A stretch of 64,000 bases of DNA, taken from Paenibacillus polymyxa (lineage in GTDB: Bacteria > Bacillota > Bacilli > Paenibacillales > Paenibacillaceae). The DNA lies in the NCBI RefSeq assembly GCF_001719045.1, contig NZ_CP015423.1, forward strand, positions 4,959,501 through 5,023,500, in the 5' to 3' direction. Both the position numbers and the translations under genes were made by a program. Shown here in pieces: positions 9,824 through 17,496 of this stretch; positions within the stretch are counted from its first letter, which is position 1, and each line of letters starts with the position of its first letter. The notes below the pieces were generated by a model. The model was not told where the DNA came from and made no database searches. It was given only the letters and a program-made list of their open reading frames with translations.

Positions 9824-10641
9824 TGCGGGTGGATGTGCTGACCCTGTTTCCAGAGATGTTTGATGGAGTATTTAATGCAAGCATTCTGGGAAAAGCAAGG
9901 GATAAGGGAATTGTATCACTGCAAGCGGTTAATTTTCGTCAGTATGCCGGCAACAAGCATGGACAAGTGGATGATACGCCCTATGGCGGTGGGGGTGGCA
10001 TGGTTTTGAAGCCTGACCCTATTTTTGCTGCCGTGGAAGCGCTGTTGGATAAATCAGAGGAAACAACATTAGAAACTGCCGATGAAGTTATTCAACATGA
10101 AGGGATAGAACGTAACACAGACATAAAATCTCCGCGTATCATTTTGATGTGTCCACAAGGCGAGACTTTTACGCAAAAGAAAGCGGAAGAGCTGGCCAAA
10201 GAGGACCATCTTATTTTTATATGTGGGCATTATGAGGGTTATGATGAGCGTATTCGAAAGCATTTGGTGACGGATGAGCTTTCTATCGGAGACTATGTGT
10301 TGACTGGTGGTGAGCTTCCAGCCATGGCCGTCATTGACAGTGTGACACGGTTGCTACCAGGAGTGCTGGGGAACGAAACGAGTGCGGTAACGGACTCGTT
10401 TAGTACCGGGCTGCTGGAGTACCCCCATTATACCCGGCCTGCGGAGTTTCGGGGCTGGAAAGTTCCTGATGTACTCCTGTCAGGGCATCACGTCAATATT
10501 GATTCTTGGAGACGCCAAGAGGCGTTACGTCGCACGATGGAACGCCGACCAGACCTGTTGGAACAGGTTGAACTGACAGGCAAGGAGCGCGTGTGGGTTG
10601 AGGAGCAGCGCAAATCTGACTGTTTGGGGGATAAGCAATAA
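9823..10641 (+). CDS. trmD: tRNA (guanine-37-N1)-methyltransferase TrmD
   Basis: SPOUT-class methyltransferase that makes m1G37 in tRNAs using S-adenosylmethionine and so prevents frameshifting. Visible motifs are [26 protein letters not shown] and [15 protein letters not shown], the last part of the trefoil-knot SAM site. At 272 residues it is ~25 longer than usual; the excess is an acidic insert at about residues 78-102, just before the [12 protein letters not shown] strand. It is translationally coupled to rimM through a one-base overlap. Confidence 0.97.
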   Translation: MRVDVLTLFPEMFDGVFNASILGKARDKGIVSLQAVNFRQYAGNKHGQVDDTPYGGGGGMVLKPDPIFAAVEALLDKSEETTLETADEVIQHEGIERNTDIKSPRIILMCPQGETFTQKKAEELAKEDHLIFICGHYEGYDERIRKHLVTDELSIGDYVLTGGELPAMAVIDSVTRLLPGVLGNETSAVTDSFSTGLLEYPHYTRPAEFRGWKVPDVLLSGHHVNIDSWRRQEALRRTMERRPDLLEQVELTGKERVWVEEQRKSDCLGDKQ

Positions 10642-10659
10642 AGCGTCTTAGGCATGAGT

Positions 10660-10730
10660 GGATTTGAAAGCAGGCAGTGACCTGTTTTATAATGGAGTCA
10701 ATTAAATAATGTTTGGTCAAATCCCTTTTT
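10660..10730 (+). terminator. Possible terminator after trmD
   Basis: GGATTTGA (10660-10667) is perfectly complementary to TCAAATCC (10717-10724), which is followed by CTTTTT. A small CAGG/CCTG hairpin (10671-10684) lies inside. The long loop makes the terminator role uncertain. Confidence 0.4.
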
Positions 10731-10734
10731 GTTG

Positions 10735-10763
10735 TTGCAATGCGGTATCCTCCATGATACAAT
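10735..10763 (+). promoter_or_regulatory. Sigma-A promoter of rplS
   Basis: TTGCAA (10735-10740), a 17-bp spacer and an extended -10 TG-A-TACAAT (hexamer 10758-10763). Transcription would start near 10770, just before the L19 leader structure. Confidence 0.78.
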
Positions 10764-10774
10764 ACATCTGTTGT

Positions 10775-10855
10775 GTGTAATACGGTGGTCCTCTGTGGAT
10801 GATGAAGGAAACGGTTGTGTTTCCAGAAGAAGCATGAACACCTGTACGGAAGGAG
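10775..10855 (+). promoter_or_regulatory. L19 ribosomal-protein leader RNA (rplS 5' UTR)
   Basis: The 5' UTR folds with an outer stem TACGGTG (10781-10787) pairing with CACC-T-GTA (10839-10846) and an inner hairpin GGAAAC (10807-10812)/GTTTCC (10819-10824). This layout and the GGTGGTCCTCTGT stretch resemble the Firmicute L19 leader family, an autoregulatory element upstream of rplS. The assignment is from memory of the family and the visible pairing; a covariance-model search was not run. Confidence 0.6.
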
Positions 10856-10865
10856 GGAGTCATAG

Positions 10866-11210
10866 ATGAATATCGTCCAAGCGATCACTGAAGAACAACT
10901 GCGTAAAGATTTGCCTAACTTTCGTCCTGGTGACACTTTGAAAGTGCACGTGAAAGTTATTGAGGGAACTCGTGAGCGTATCCAGTTGTTTGAAGGTGTT
11001 GTCATTAAACGCCGTGGTGGTGGAATCAGTGAGACTTTTACAGTTCGTAAAATTTCTTACGGTGTAGGTGTGGAAAGAACTTTCCCGCTTCATTCCCCAA
11101 AAATCGATAAAATCGACGTGGCTCGCCGTGGTAAAGTGCGTCGTGCGAAGCTTTATTATCTTCGTGAACTGCGCGGTAAAGCAGCGAGAATTAAAGAAAT
11201 TCGTCGTTAA
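10866..11210 (+). CDS. rplS: 50S ribosomal protein L19
   Basis: Large-subunit protein at the 30S-50S interface. The 114-residue sequence has the typical [32 protein letters not shown] and [18 protein letters not shown] blocks and a basic tail. AAGGAGGGA precedes the ATG. It has its own promoter, a structured leader and a strong terminator, so it can form a monocistronic unit after trmD. Confidence 0.98.
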   Translation: MNIVQAITEEQLRKDLPNFRPGDTLKVHVKVIEGTRERIQLFEGVVIKRRGGGISETFTVRKISYGVGVERTFPLHSPKIDKIDVARRGKVRRAKLYYLRELRGKAARIKEIRR

Positions 11211-11220
11211 TACAACGAAT

Positions 11221-11258
11221 AACGAAAGGGGCTTGGTTACAAGCTCCTTTCGTTTTTT
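11221..11258 (+). terminator. Intrinsic terminator after rplS
   Basis: AACGAAAGG-GGCTT pairs with AAGCT-CCTTTCGTT around the short loop GGTTAC, followed by TTTTTT. The stem is long and strong. Confidence 0.92.
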
Positions 11259-11311
11259 CTACGTACATAGGGAACTGTGGATTATTGACCGTAAAGAGAG
11301 GACAGTGAGCT

Positions 11312-11938
11312 ATGGAGCAAGAAGTAGGACAAGGAGCTGTACAGCAGCCAACTGAACAGGATGGTACGCCCAAGCGTAAACCAAAAAATGAGATTTTTGA
11401 GTGGCTCAAGGCCATCATTATTGCGTTAGTGCTTGTCTTTTTAATCCGCTGGCTTCTCTTTAAGCCGTTTATTGTGGATGGCCCGTCGATGCAGCCTAAC
11501 TTTCATACCGGAGAACGCGTCATTGTAAATGAGATTTTGTATGATTTCCGTGCCCCTAAACCAGGGGAAGTGATCGTGTTTCATGTGCCGGAGGAAGGAA
11601 GAGACTTTATCAAACGCGTCATTGCCGTTGAAGGAGATACGGTCAAGGTAGAAGGTGACACGATTACAGTAAATGGTAAGCCGATTCAGGAATCTTACTT
11701 GAAAGCTCCTTTAGAAGAAGCGCATCAAAATGGTGAGCTTTACAACAAATTTACAAATTTTCCAAATGATAAATTTAAGGATGGAAAAGTTCCGGCGGGG
11801 CATATTTTTGTAATGGGAGATAACCGTTCCAATAGTACAGACAGTCGGATGATTGGATATATTGATTTGAAGGAAGTTGTAGGTCGGGCTGACGTTATTT
11901 TCTGGCCGGCGAAAGATATGCAGTGGATTAACCACTAG
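11312..11938 (+). CDS. lepB: Type I signal peptidase
   Basis: Membrane-anchored serine protease (SipS/LepB family) that removes signal peptides from exported proteins on the outer face of the membrane. The 208-residue protein has a proline- and charge-rich cytoplasmic N-terminus, one membrane anchor (about residues 33-50), the catalytic serine in GPSMQP (Ser59) and the general-base lysine in RDFIKRVIAVEGD (Lys101). The GHIFVMGDNRSNSTDSR box lies near the C-terminus. It is between rplS and rbgA, as in Bacillus relatives. Confidence 0.96.
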   Translation: MEQEVGQGAVQQPTEQDGTPKRKPKNEIFEWLKAIIIALVLVFLIRWLLFKPFIVDGPSMQPNFHTGERVIVNEILYDFRAPKPGEVIVFHVPEEGRDFIKRVIAVEGDTVKVEGDTITVNGKPIQESYLKAPLEEAHQNGELYNKFTNFPNDKFKDGKVPAGHIFVMGDNRSNSTDSRMIGYIDLKEVVGRADVIFWPAKDMQWINH

Positions 11939-12024
11939 AATAACTAATAAGCAGCATAGCTGCCGTAATCCTAACTAAGAGCCTAAGGGTAAAAGTAGGA
12001 GTTACGATCAATGGGGTGATGACG

Positions 12025-12885
12025 GTGACGATTCAATGGTTTCCTGGTCATATGACCAGAGCGCGCCGCCAAATTGAAGCAAAATTAAAGTTAATTGATT
12101 TGGTCATTGAGCTGATTGATGCTCGATTGCCGCTCTCCAGCCGAAATCCAATGATTGATGATATTTTGCAAGGCAAGCCGCGAATGATTATTTTGAATAA
12201 AGCAGATTTGGCGGACCCGGTAGTATCACAGCAATGGATTGCCTATTTTAAGGAGCAGGGGCATGTGGCCTTTCCGGTGGATGCCACAACTGGGACGGGA
12301 CTAAAAGAAATTCCGATTCAGGCCAAGCTGCTGCTTAAGGAAAAGATAGATCGGCAGATTAGGAAGGGAATGAACCCGCGTCCTATGCGTGGGTTGATTG
12401 TTGGTATTCCGAATGTCGGCAAATCGACACTGATCAACCGAATGGCGGGACGTAATATTGCAGCTACGGGTGACCGTCCAGGGGTAACGAAGGCACAGCA
12501 GTGGATCAAGATTGGAGAAATTGAATTGCTGGATACACCAGGGATTCTATGGCCTAAATTTGAGGATCAGAATGTAGGCTATCGTCTGGCAGTTACAGGT
12601 GCGATCAAGGAAGAAATTCTGAATGTCGAGGATATTGCCTTTTTTGCGACTAAATATTTGGTTCAGTACTATTGGGACGCACTGGCAGAGCGCTTTGAGC
12701 TCACCGAACGTCCTGAAGATACAGAAAATCCTGATGAAATTGTCAACGTCATGGAAGCGATCGGACGTAAACGTGGCTGTATTGTTAGCGGCGGACGTGT
12801 GGATCTCGAAAAGGCGTCAAAAATCATTTTGCGTGAGCTGCGTGCAGGGAAGCTGGGACGGTTCAGTTTGGAAGCTCCTTACTGA
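12025..12885 (+). CDS. rbgA: Ribosome biogenesis GTPase RbgA (YlqF)
   Basis: Circularly permuted GTPase needed for late 50S assembly. In permuted order, the G4 motif NKADLAD comes first, followed by P-loop GIPNVGKST and the G3 motif DTPG. The N-terminus [15 protein letters not shown] matches the family. I chose GTG 12025 because the product then begins exactly as RbgA does and GGGGTGAT (12013-12020) sits just upstream. GTG 12016 or ATG 12019 would add two or three residues. The product has 286 residues against ~282 in Bacillus. Confidence 0.95.
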   Translation: MTIQWFPGHMTRARRQIEAKLKLIDLVIELIDARLPLSSRNPMIDDILQGKPRMIILNKADLADPVVSQQWIAYFKEQGHVAFPVDATTGTGLKEIPIQAKLLLKEKIDRQIRKGMNPRPMRGLIVGIPNVGKSTLINRMAGRNIAATGDRPGVTKAQQWIKIGEIELLDTPGILWPKFEDQNVGYRLAVTGAIKEEILNVEDIAFFATKYLVQYYWDALAERFELTERPEDTENPDEIVNVMEAIGRKRGCIVSGGRVDLEKASKIILRELRAGKLGRFSLEAPY

Positions 12886-12932
12886 TTCTACTGGTACACC
12901 GATAGAGAACATAGCATTTTGTGGCAAGGAAG

Positions 12933-12971
12933 AACCTTCCCCATCTCTCCGGAGAGGAGGAAGGTTTTTTT
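12933..12971 (+). terminator. Intrinsic terminator after rbgA
   Basis: AACCTTCC (12933-12940) pairs with GGAAGGTT (12959-12966), enclosing a second CTCTCC/GGAGAG stem. A run of Ts extends to 12971. Confidence 0.9.
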
Positions 12972-13094
12972 GGTATTTGAAGGCAGTTAGAAAAGGGTTT
13001 TGAACGATGAAGGTCTGTGGTAAGCTGAATTCAATCGCTAGAGCTACGGCATGAATGACGCGTTAAACTACATATAGATGGGCAGGTATTGAAT

Positions 13095-13742
13095 ATGGAA
13101 GATAAAGAGAATGTAGTGAAGGACATGCTACATTATGAAAAAAAATGCTGGGAGCAGTCTTGTGAGCGGATTGCAGGTATTGACGAGGTAGGTCGTGGAT
13201 GCCTGTTTGGTGATGTTGTGGCCGCAGCAGTCATTTTACCAGTGGGTGAGTTACTGGAAGGTGTGGATGATTCCAAAAAATTGACGGACAAGAAGAGAGA
13301 AGCATACTACGAGCTAATTATGGAAAAGGCCATTGCAGTAGGAGTTGGCTATGTAGACGCGCAGACGATTGATGATATCAATATTAAGCAAGCAGCTCGT
13401 TTGGCTATGAAGCAGGCTATTGAGGCTTTACATGTGTCTCCTGATTATTTACTGGTGGATGCAGAAAAGGTAGATGTGCCTATTCCTCAACTCTCAATTA
13501 TTAAAGGAGATGCCAACAGTCAGTCTATTGCGGCGGCCTCTATCATCGCCAAGGTAACCCGTGATCGGCTGTGCAAAGGTGAATGGGATGCGAAGTATCC
13601 GGAATATGGGATCGGTATACATAAAGGTTACGCTACCAAGTTACACAGGGAACAAATTTTGGCGCTAGGACCTACAAAGATGCATAGACGCAGCTTTCTG
13701 GGCAATTTGTTGACGGAGCAACCGACGCTGTTTGATCTGTAG
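13095..13742 (+). CDS. rnhB: Ribonuclease HII
   Basis: Cleaves RNA in RNA-DNA hybrids and removes misincorporated ribonucleotides. The 215-residue protein has the IDEVGRG motif with catalytic Asp-Glu, DDSKKL, the LLVDAE aspartate and IIKGDANSQSIAAASIIAKVTRDR-type core (about residues 138-161). It is ~40 residues shorter than Bacillus RnhB, lacking most of the N-terminal extension. The normally near-invariant GRGPLAGPV reads GRGCLFGDV here. ATG 13095 is preferred over TTG 13089 for spacing to GGCAGGT. Confidence 0.92.
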   Translation: MEDKENVVKDMLHYEKKCWEQSCERIAGIDEVGRGCLFGDVVAAAVILPVGELLEGVDDSKKLTDKKREAYYELIMEKAIAVGVGYVDAQTIDDINIKQAARLAMKQAIEALHVSPDYLLVDAEKVDVPIPQLSIIKGDANSQSIAAASIIAKVTRDRLCKGEWDAKYPEYGIGIHKGYATKLHREQILALGPTKMHRRSFLGNLLTEQPTLFDL

Positions 13743-13747
13743 TTACT

Positions 13748-13774
13748 TATTATGAATCGGGATAATGCCGATAT
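13748..13774 (+). promoter_or_regulatory. Possible sigma-D (motility) promoter
   Basis: A perfect sigma-D -10 octamer GCCGATAT (13767-13774) lies 58 bp before the FliK-like gene. The -35 region 15 bp upstream (TATT) is only a partial match to TAAA. The same octamer occurs by chance inside several genes in this window, so the call rests on its intergenic position before flagellar-type genes. Confidence 0.4.
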
Positions 13775-13832
13775 AAAGCATAACTAATACCATAAGCCCC
13801 TTTGAATGGGGGAGAGTGAGAGGAGGGGCGAT

Positions 13833-15947
13833 ATGAACATCGGATCTGTATTTCGTGGATTACTTGGAGATGTGAAGGCTGGAGAGGCTAAAAAACTTGA
13901 TATGCAGCCAGGTCAGGTTGTACGAGGAGTCGTGCTAAAGGTGTCTGAGGACGGCAGCGAAGCTGTGTTGCAAATACAAGGTTCTCAGGTCAGGGCAAAG
14001 CTGGAGACCCCTCTTCAACCTGGACAGACTACAACGTTTCAGGTTCAACCGGCTTCCCCCAGCGGAATGACGGTGCTTAAGCCTCTGAACGATGTGGCCA
14101 ATACACCACAGCAAACCGTAGCGCTGACAGATGTATTGGAATCGGTGGGACTGCCGGATACAGCTCAGAACAGGGAGCTTATACAGGCAATGCAAAAGAA
14201 CGGTGTGCCGTTGACATCGGAAAATGCTGCGTCTTTGCGAGAAGCTATGGCGAAGCAAAGCGGCAATGTACAATTGGGAACGTTTGTACAGGCGGCGGCA
14301 GTTGCCTTTCAGCGGGGACTTCCATTGACGGCAGAAAGCATAAACGGATTGCGTCAAGCGATGTTTGGGCCTCCTTTAAATGATCTGTTGTCTTCGCTGG
14401 AGCAAGAGCTTGAAGCGGTATTAAAGCAGCAAGGACAGGGAATATCCACTGACCGTTCAGTGGGGGAATCAACAGCTATAAAGAGCGCTGATCGAATGCC
14501 TGCTAGCCCAACAGGTGCTTCTTCCGGGGTGGTTGTAGATGGACAGGAAGGCCAAGCTCCCATACTATCCAAGGATGCTTCTACCGCTGCAAAGCAGGCA
14601 GAAGCTGGACAAACCACAGGCGGCAAGGAATTGTTAAAAGGGACTCAAGCAGCCAACCTTGCTGCTGCAGTGAGTGAAGCGAGTGCTTTAGCAACAGATT
14701 CAGATACTGTGACGGGAGCTACATCTGCAGCCAAAGGGACTGCTCCAGGAGAAGCGGAGACAGTCAATGGACGCGGAGCGACAGTGGCATCGGAAGCTAG
14801 CGTGAATGCTCCAGAATCGGGTGCTGATGCATTAAACGGTCCTCGCACCAGAGTGGAGCAGTCACAGCAAACTACTGCGGCAAGCACACAGCTTAAGGAT
14901 GCGGATGGCGCTCCAGCAACTGCCACGGCAGAGCCTGCGGGGGCAAAGACAGCCTTAACCGCGGCCACGGCTGACCGTCCCACCGCACAGCAGGCTGGTA
15001 GCTCTATGCCGCAGCAATCCACGGCAGGTAACACTGCCGCGTCAGAGGTGACGCTTCAGCGGCTGCGCACGTTGCTGCAAGAGCTACGCGCGGCGGTGCC
15101 GCCCGCACTGAGCATGGCTGCGCCGGAGCAGCCCGCAACGGAAGTGGCGCAGCCAATGGCTGGCGCCTCGCGGGCCGCAGACGCCGCTGCGTCGCAGCCT
15201 GCGGCGTCCAGCCCGCAGCTCACCCCCACGGAGGACCCGTGGGTGGGCCGCGTACTGAAGCTGCTCGGTGCAGAGCACGAGCAGCAAGTACACCGCGCGA
15301 CTACACAGGTCGCGCAAGGGGCGGCGGCACGTATGGAGCCGCCAGAGGGAATGCCCCAGACGCTGCCGGGATTAGCGGCTGCGTCTGGGGACACGGTGTC
15401 AGCAGACGCAGACACCGTAAAAGGGGCGCTGCTCCAGCTGATGAGCAGTGACGATCTGCCGCCCGCTTTGAAAGAGGCGGCTCAGCAGGTTGTACAGCAC
15501 CTGACAGGTCAGCAGTTGCTACTCAATACAGACCGAACGGCGCCTTTTGCCCAAGTACACATGTTTATACCGTTCGTTGGACCGGACGGTCGTGAAACAG
15601 CTACGATCCAGATTCAGTCCCGCCGCGGCAAACGTGGAGAGCTGGACGCCTCCAACTGTCGTCTTTGGTTTGATTTGGACATGAAGGGACTTGGAGCGAC
15701 CCTGGTAGATGTCCAGGTTGTAGATCGGATTGTAAGTGTTAAGCTCCATAATGATCATGAATGGGCGGCTTCGTTGTTAACCAGTGGGCGTGAGTCCATT
15801 CACACAGCGTTGGAGTCACTAGGATACCAACTTCTATCGCTTCGTACCGAGCCTATGCCCATAAGGACTGAACAGAACAGTCTCGTCTCTTCTGAAGTAC
15901 AAAGCTATGTGCCTCAGCCGTATAAAGGAGTCGATCTTAAAATATGA
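13833..15947 (+). CDS. ylqG: FliK-like protein (YlqG-type), flagellar hook-length-control-like
   Basis: A 704-residue protein with an N-terminal domain (residues ~1-150), a very long Ala/Thr/Gln/Ser-rich linker (~190-520), and a folded C-terminal domain. The C-terminal domain resembles FliK: an LGATLVDVQV strand, then a helical stretch ending ALESLGYQLLSL, comparable with the FliK LGQLEVKL...LQSQGIQVDKVEV region. B. subtilis has an uncharacterised counterpart (ylqG) at the same place. GAGGAGGGGCG precedes ATG 13833; an upstream ATG at 13806 is rejected. It overlaps the next gene by four bases. No demonstrated function is known to me. Confidence 0.75.
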   Translation: MNIGSVFRGLLGDVKAGEAKKLDMQPGQVVRGVVLKVSEDGSEAVLQIQGSQVRAKLETPLQPGQTTTFQVQPASPSGMTVLKPLNDVANTPQQTVALTDVLESVGLPDTAQNRELIQAMQKNGVPLTSENAASLREAMAKQSGNVQLGTFVQAAAVAFQRGLPLTAESINGLRQAMFGPPLNDLLSSLEQELEAVLKQQGQGISTDRSVGESTAIKSADRMPASPTGASSGVVVDGQEGQAPILSKDASTAAKQAEAGQTTGGKELLKGTQAANLAAAVSEASALATDSDTVTGATSAAKGTAPGEAETVNGRGATVASEASVNAPESGADALNGPRTRVEQSQQTTAASTQLKDADGAPATATAEPAGAKTALTAATADRPTAQQAGSSMPQQSTAGNTAASEVTLQRLRTLLQELRAAVPPALSMAAPEQPATEVAQPMAGASRAADAAASQPAASSPQLTPTEDPWVGRVLKLLGAEHEQQVHRATTQVAQGAAARMEPPEGMPQTLPGLAAASGDTVSADADTVKGALLQLMSSDDLPPALKEAAQQVVQHLTGQQLLLNTDRTAPFAQVHMFIPFVGPDGRETATIQIQSRRGKRGELDASNCRLWFDLDMKGLGATLVDVQVVDRIVSVKLHNDHEWAASLLTSGRESIHTALESLGYQLLSLRTEPMPIRTEQNSLVSSEVQSYVPQPYKGVDLKI

Positions 15948-16243
15948 AAGAGCCGTTGGAACCTCCTTCTCCTTCCATAAAGAAGGCGGTCGCCCTTAAA
16001 TATACGCCTGGTGAGAGCGAAGCACCGATTGTCGTTGCCAAAGGGAGCGGCCGTATTGCGGATAGCATTTTAGAAAAAGCTAAAGAACATGGTGTTCCAG
16101 TACAGGAGGATGCCGCGCTGGTTGAAGTACTATCCAAACTCGATTTGGACGAACAAATTCCTGCTGAGCTCTATCAGTTGGTGGCAGAGGTGCTTACCTA
16201 TATATATCAAATGGATAGGCTTGCATCAAGGGATGACTGGTGA
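15944..16243 (+). CDS. ylqH: Free-standing FlhB C-terminal-like protein (YlqH)
   Basis: A 99-residue protein homologous to the cytoplasmic C-terminal fragment of FlhB, without membrane segments and without the NPTH self-cleavage site. Compared with FlhB encoded at 47265-48353, it shares AVALKY..., EAP...AKG, and IPAELYQLVAEVLTYIYQ (FlhB: IPADLFQAVAEVLAYVYK). In FlhB this fragment controls export-substrate switching together with FliK. Its fusion-like coupling (ATGA overlap) to a FliK-like gene suggests that they act together; this is inference. B. subtilis ylqH is similar and uncharacterised. Confidence 0.85.
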   Translation: MKEPLEPPSPSIKKAVALKYTPGESEAPIVVAKGSGRIADSILEKAKEHGVPVQEDAALVEVLSKLDLDEQIPAELYQLVAEVLTYIYQMDRLASRDDW

Positions 16244-16626
16244 TGTCGAATGAAATGAAGGCTGGAGGCAAGGATCAACGGAAAGCCAAAGGAGCGATGG
16301 GCGAAGAGGCAGCGGCTTTGTTTTTAGAAAACTTGGGTTACCGTATCATAGAGCGTAATTGGCGATGCCGCAGTGGTGAAATAGATCTGATTGCCAAGCA
16401 GGAGCATACACTCGTGTTTATTGAGGTACGTAGTCGAAGTAGCTCCAAGTATGGAACGCCAGCAGAATCAGTTACTGCGCGTAAAATAGCCCAAGTTCGC
16501 CAAACAGCCGCTGTATATTTGCACATGAACGGGATTGGAGAAGCTCCAATCCGCTTTGACATGATTTCTGTACAATTAACTGACGAAAAGGCAGTTGTTA
16601 CGGACCATTTAATAGGCGCATTTTAA
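16243..16626 (+). CDS. yraN: UPF0102 family nuclease-like protein YraN
   Basis: A 127-residue UPF0102 protein related to endonucleases of the restriction-enzyme/Holliday-resolvase fold. It has the conserved GAMGEEAAALFLENLGY helix and GEIDLIAKQEHTLVFIEVRSR, whose E...D...E-V-R pattern matches the metal-binding core. Its cellular role is not established. The start overlaps the ylqH stop (TGATG); AAGGGATGA lies just upstream. It appears to be the last gene of the rnhB-adjacent unit. Confidence 0.92.
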   Translation: MSNEMKAGGKDQRKAKGAMGEEAAALFLENLGYRIIERNWRCRSGEIDLIAKQEHTLVFIEVRSRSSSKYGTPAESVTARKIAQVRQTAAVYLHMNGIGEAPIRFDMISVQLTDEKAVVTDHLIGAF

Positions 16627-16681
16627 ACGAGTAAGAGCTTATTCAAAGGTAAGAGTGCGGGACTGAATTCATATGTGCAGG

Positions 16682-16710
16682 TTGACAGGAAGGAAAGCTA
16701 CAGGTATATT
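16682..16710 (+). promoter_or_regulatory. Sigma-A promoter of the nitroreductase gene
   Basis: Perfect -35 TTGACA (16682-16687), 17-bp spacer, TATATT (16705-16710). Confidence 0.82.
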
Positions 16711-16714
16711 TTAT

Positions 16715-16729
16715 TGAGAATAGTTATCA
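16715..16729 (+). promoter_or_regulatory. Fur-like operator
   Basis: TGAGAAT-A-GTTATCA matches the Bacillus 7-1-7 Fur box (TGATAAT-N-ATTATCA) at 12 of 14 positions. It sits directly on the expected transcription start of the promoter at 16682-16710, an ideal repressor position. Confidence 0.6.
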
Positions 16730-16781
16730 TTTTCATCTTAAAATGAATATCTAGAAGTTGTACCTGTGAAGGAGGATTTAC

Positions 16782-17333
16782 GTGACAAAGCATACCTTTA
16801 GTGAACATGTCATAGATGTAATTCAGGAACGCCGGACGATTAAACGATTTAAATCCGACTCCATCCCGGTAGATACGATCAAAGAACTGCTGGACGTCGC
16901 TGTGTGGGCTCCTAATCATAAAATGCGTGAACCGTGGCGTTTTCTGTTGTTTGCTGGTGAAGGACGGAAAAAGCTTGCAAAAGCAATTGCAGCCGATATT
17001 GGTAAGGACAACAAGTTTGAGAGCGGCATTTTGCACAACCCGATCCAGCTTTTAGTAGTATTGGAAGAAGACCCGCGTCAAGCGGTTTGGGATGAGGATT
17101 TTGCAGCGGTCAGCGCGCTTGTACAAAACTTTATGCTTGCCGCATGGAGCAAAGGAATCGGAACGTTTTGGGTGACAAAGCCATTTTTGTATTCGCCTAA
17201 GTTCCGTGAGCACTTGGGAATTCAACCGGGTGAGAAGGTAATAGGAATGATATATGCAGGCTATCCTGACGTTATCCCAGAATCAAGACCACGTACTCCG
17301 GCAGCCGATAAGCTGACCTTGTTTGACAAATAA
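16782..17333 (+). CDS. Nitroreductase family protein
   Basis: A 183-residue FMN-dependent NAD(P)H oxidoreductase of the nitroreductase fold. RRTIKRFKSDSIP at the N-terminus is the flavin-phosphate-binding region and AVWAPNHKMREPWRF is the typical A-PS/N-NxQPW-like segment. SKGIGTFWVTKPF and the PGEKVIGMIYAGYP region complete the fold. The substrate cannot be told from sequence. It begins with GTG after GAAGGAGGA. A strong promoter overlapping a Fur-like box suggests induction by iron limitation. Confidence 0.88.
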   Translation: MTKHTFSEHVIDVIQERRTIKRFKSDSIPVDTIKELLDVAVWAPNHKMREPWRFLLFAGEGRKKLAKAIAADIGKDNKFESGILHNPIQLLVVLEEDPRQAVWDEDFAAVSALVQNFMLAAWSKGIGTFWVTKPFLYSPKFREHLGIQPGEKVIGMIYAGYPDVIPESRPRTPAADKLTLFDK

Positions 17334-17424
17334 TCTGTCGTCAGATAAACTTAGTCAAGAATTTTGAAAGCATGGTTCGGAGCTAAAATTTCGAACATCA
17401 CATTTGCAAAGAATGAAAATTTGG

Positions 17425-17490
17425 AAGCACCTTTTTTCATATATGCAATGATTCCCGAGAGGGAGCATTCCAATATGAGGAGAGGTGCTT
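17425..17490 (+). promoter_or_regulatory. Long hairpin enclosing the comM ribosome-binding site
   Basis: AAGCACCT (17425-17432) pairs perfectly with AGGTGCTT (17483-17490). CATAT/ATATG and a TTCCC/GGGA-type inner stem extend the structure. The 3' arm includes part of the GAGGAGAGGTG Shine-Dalgarno of comM and is followed by a short T-run, so it could act as a terminator for the nitroreductase gene or a translational block on comM. Confidence 0.55.
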
Positions 17491-17496
17491 TTTGAT

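Noticed and set aside
12011..12013. ATG just before rbgA
   Set aside because: It is in a different frame from the RbgA protein.
14645..15415. Long Ala/Ser/Cys-rich minus-strand frames
   Set aside because: They mirror the GC-rich linker of the FliK-like gene; composition alone accounts for them.
16992..16999. Sigma-D-like octamer GCCGATAT
   Set aside because: Inside the nitroreductase coding region with no -35; likewise the copies at 37689 and 61338. They show that the octamer occurs by chance.
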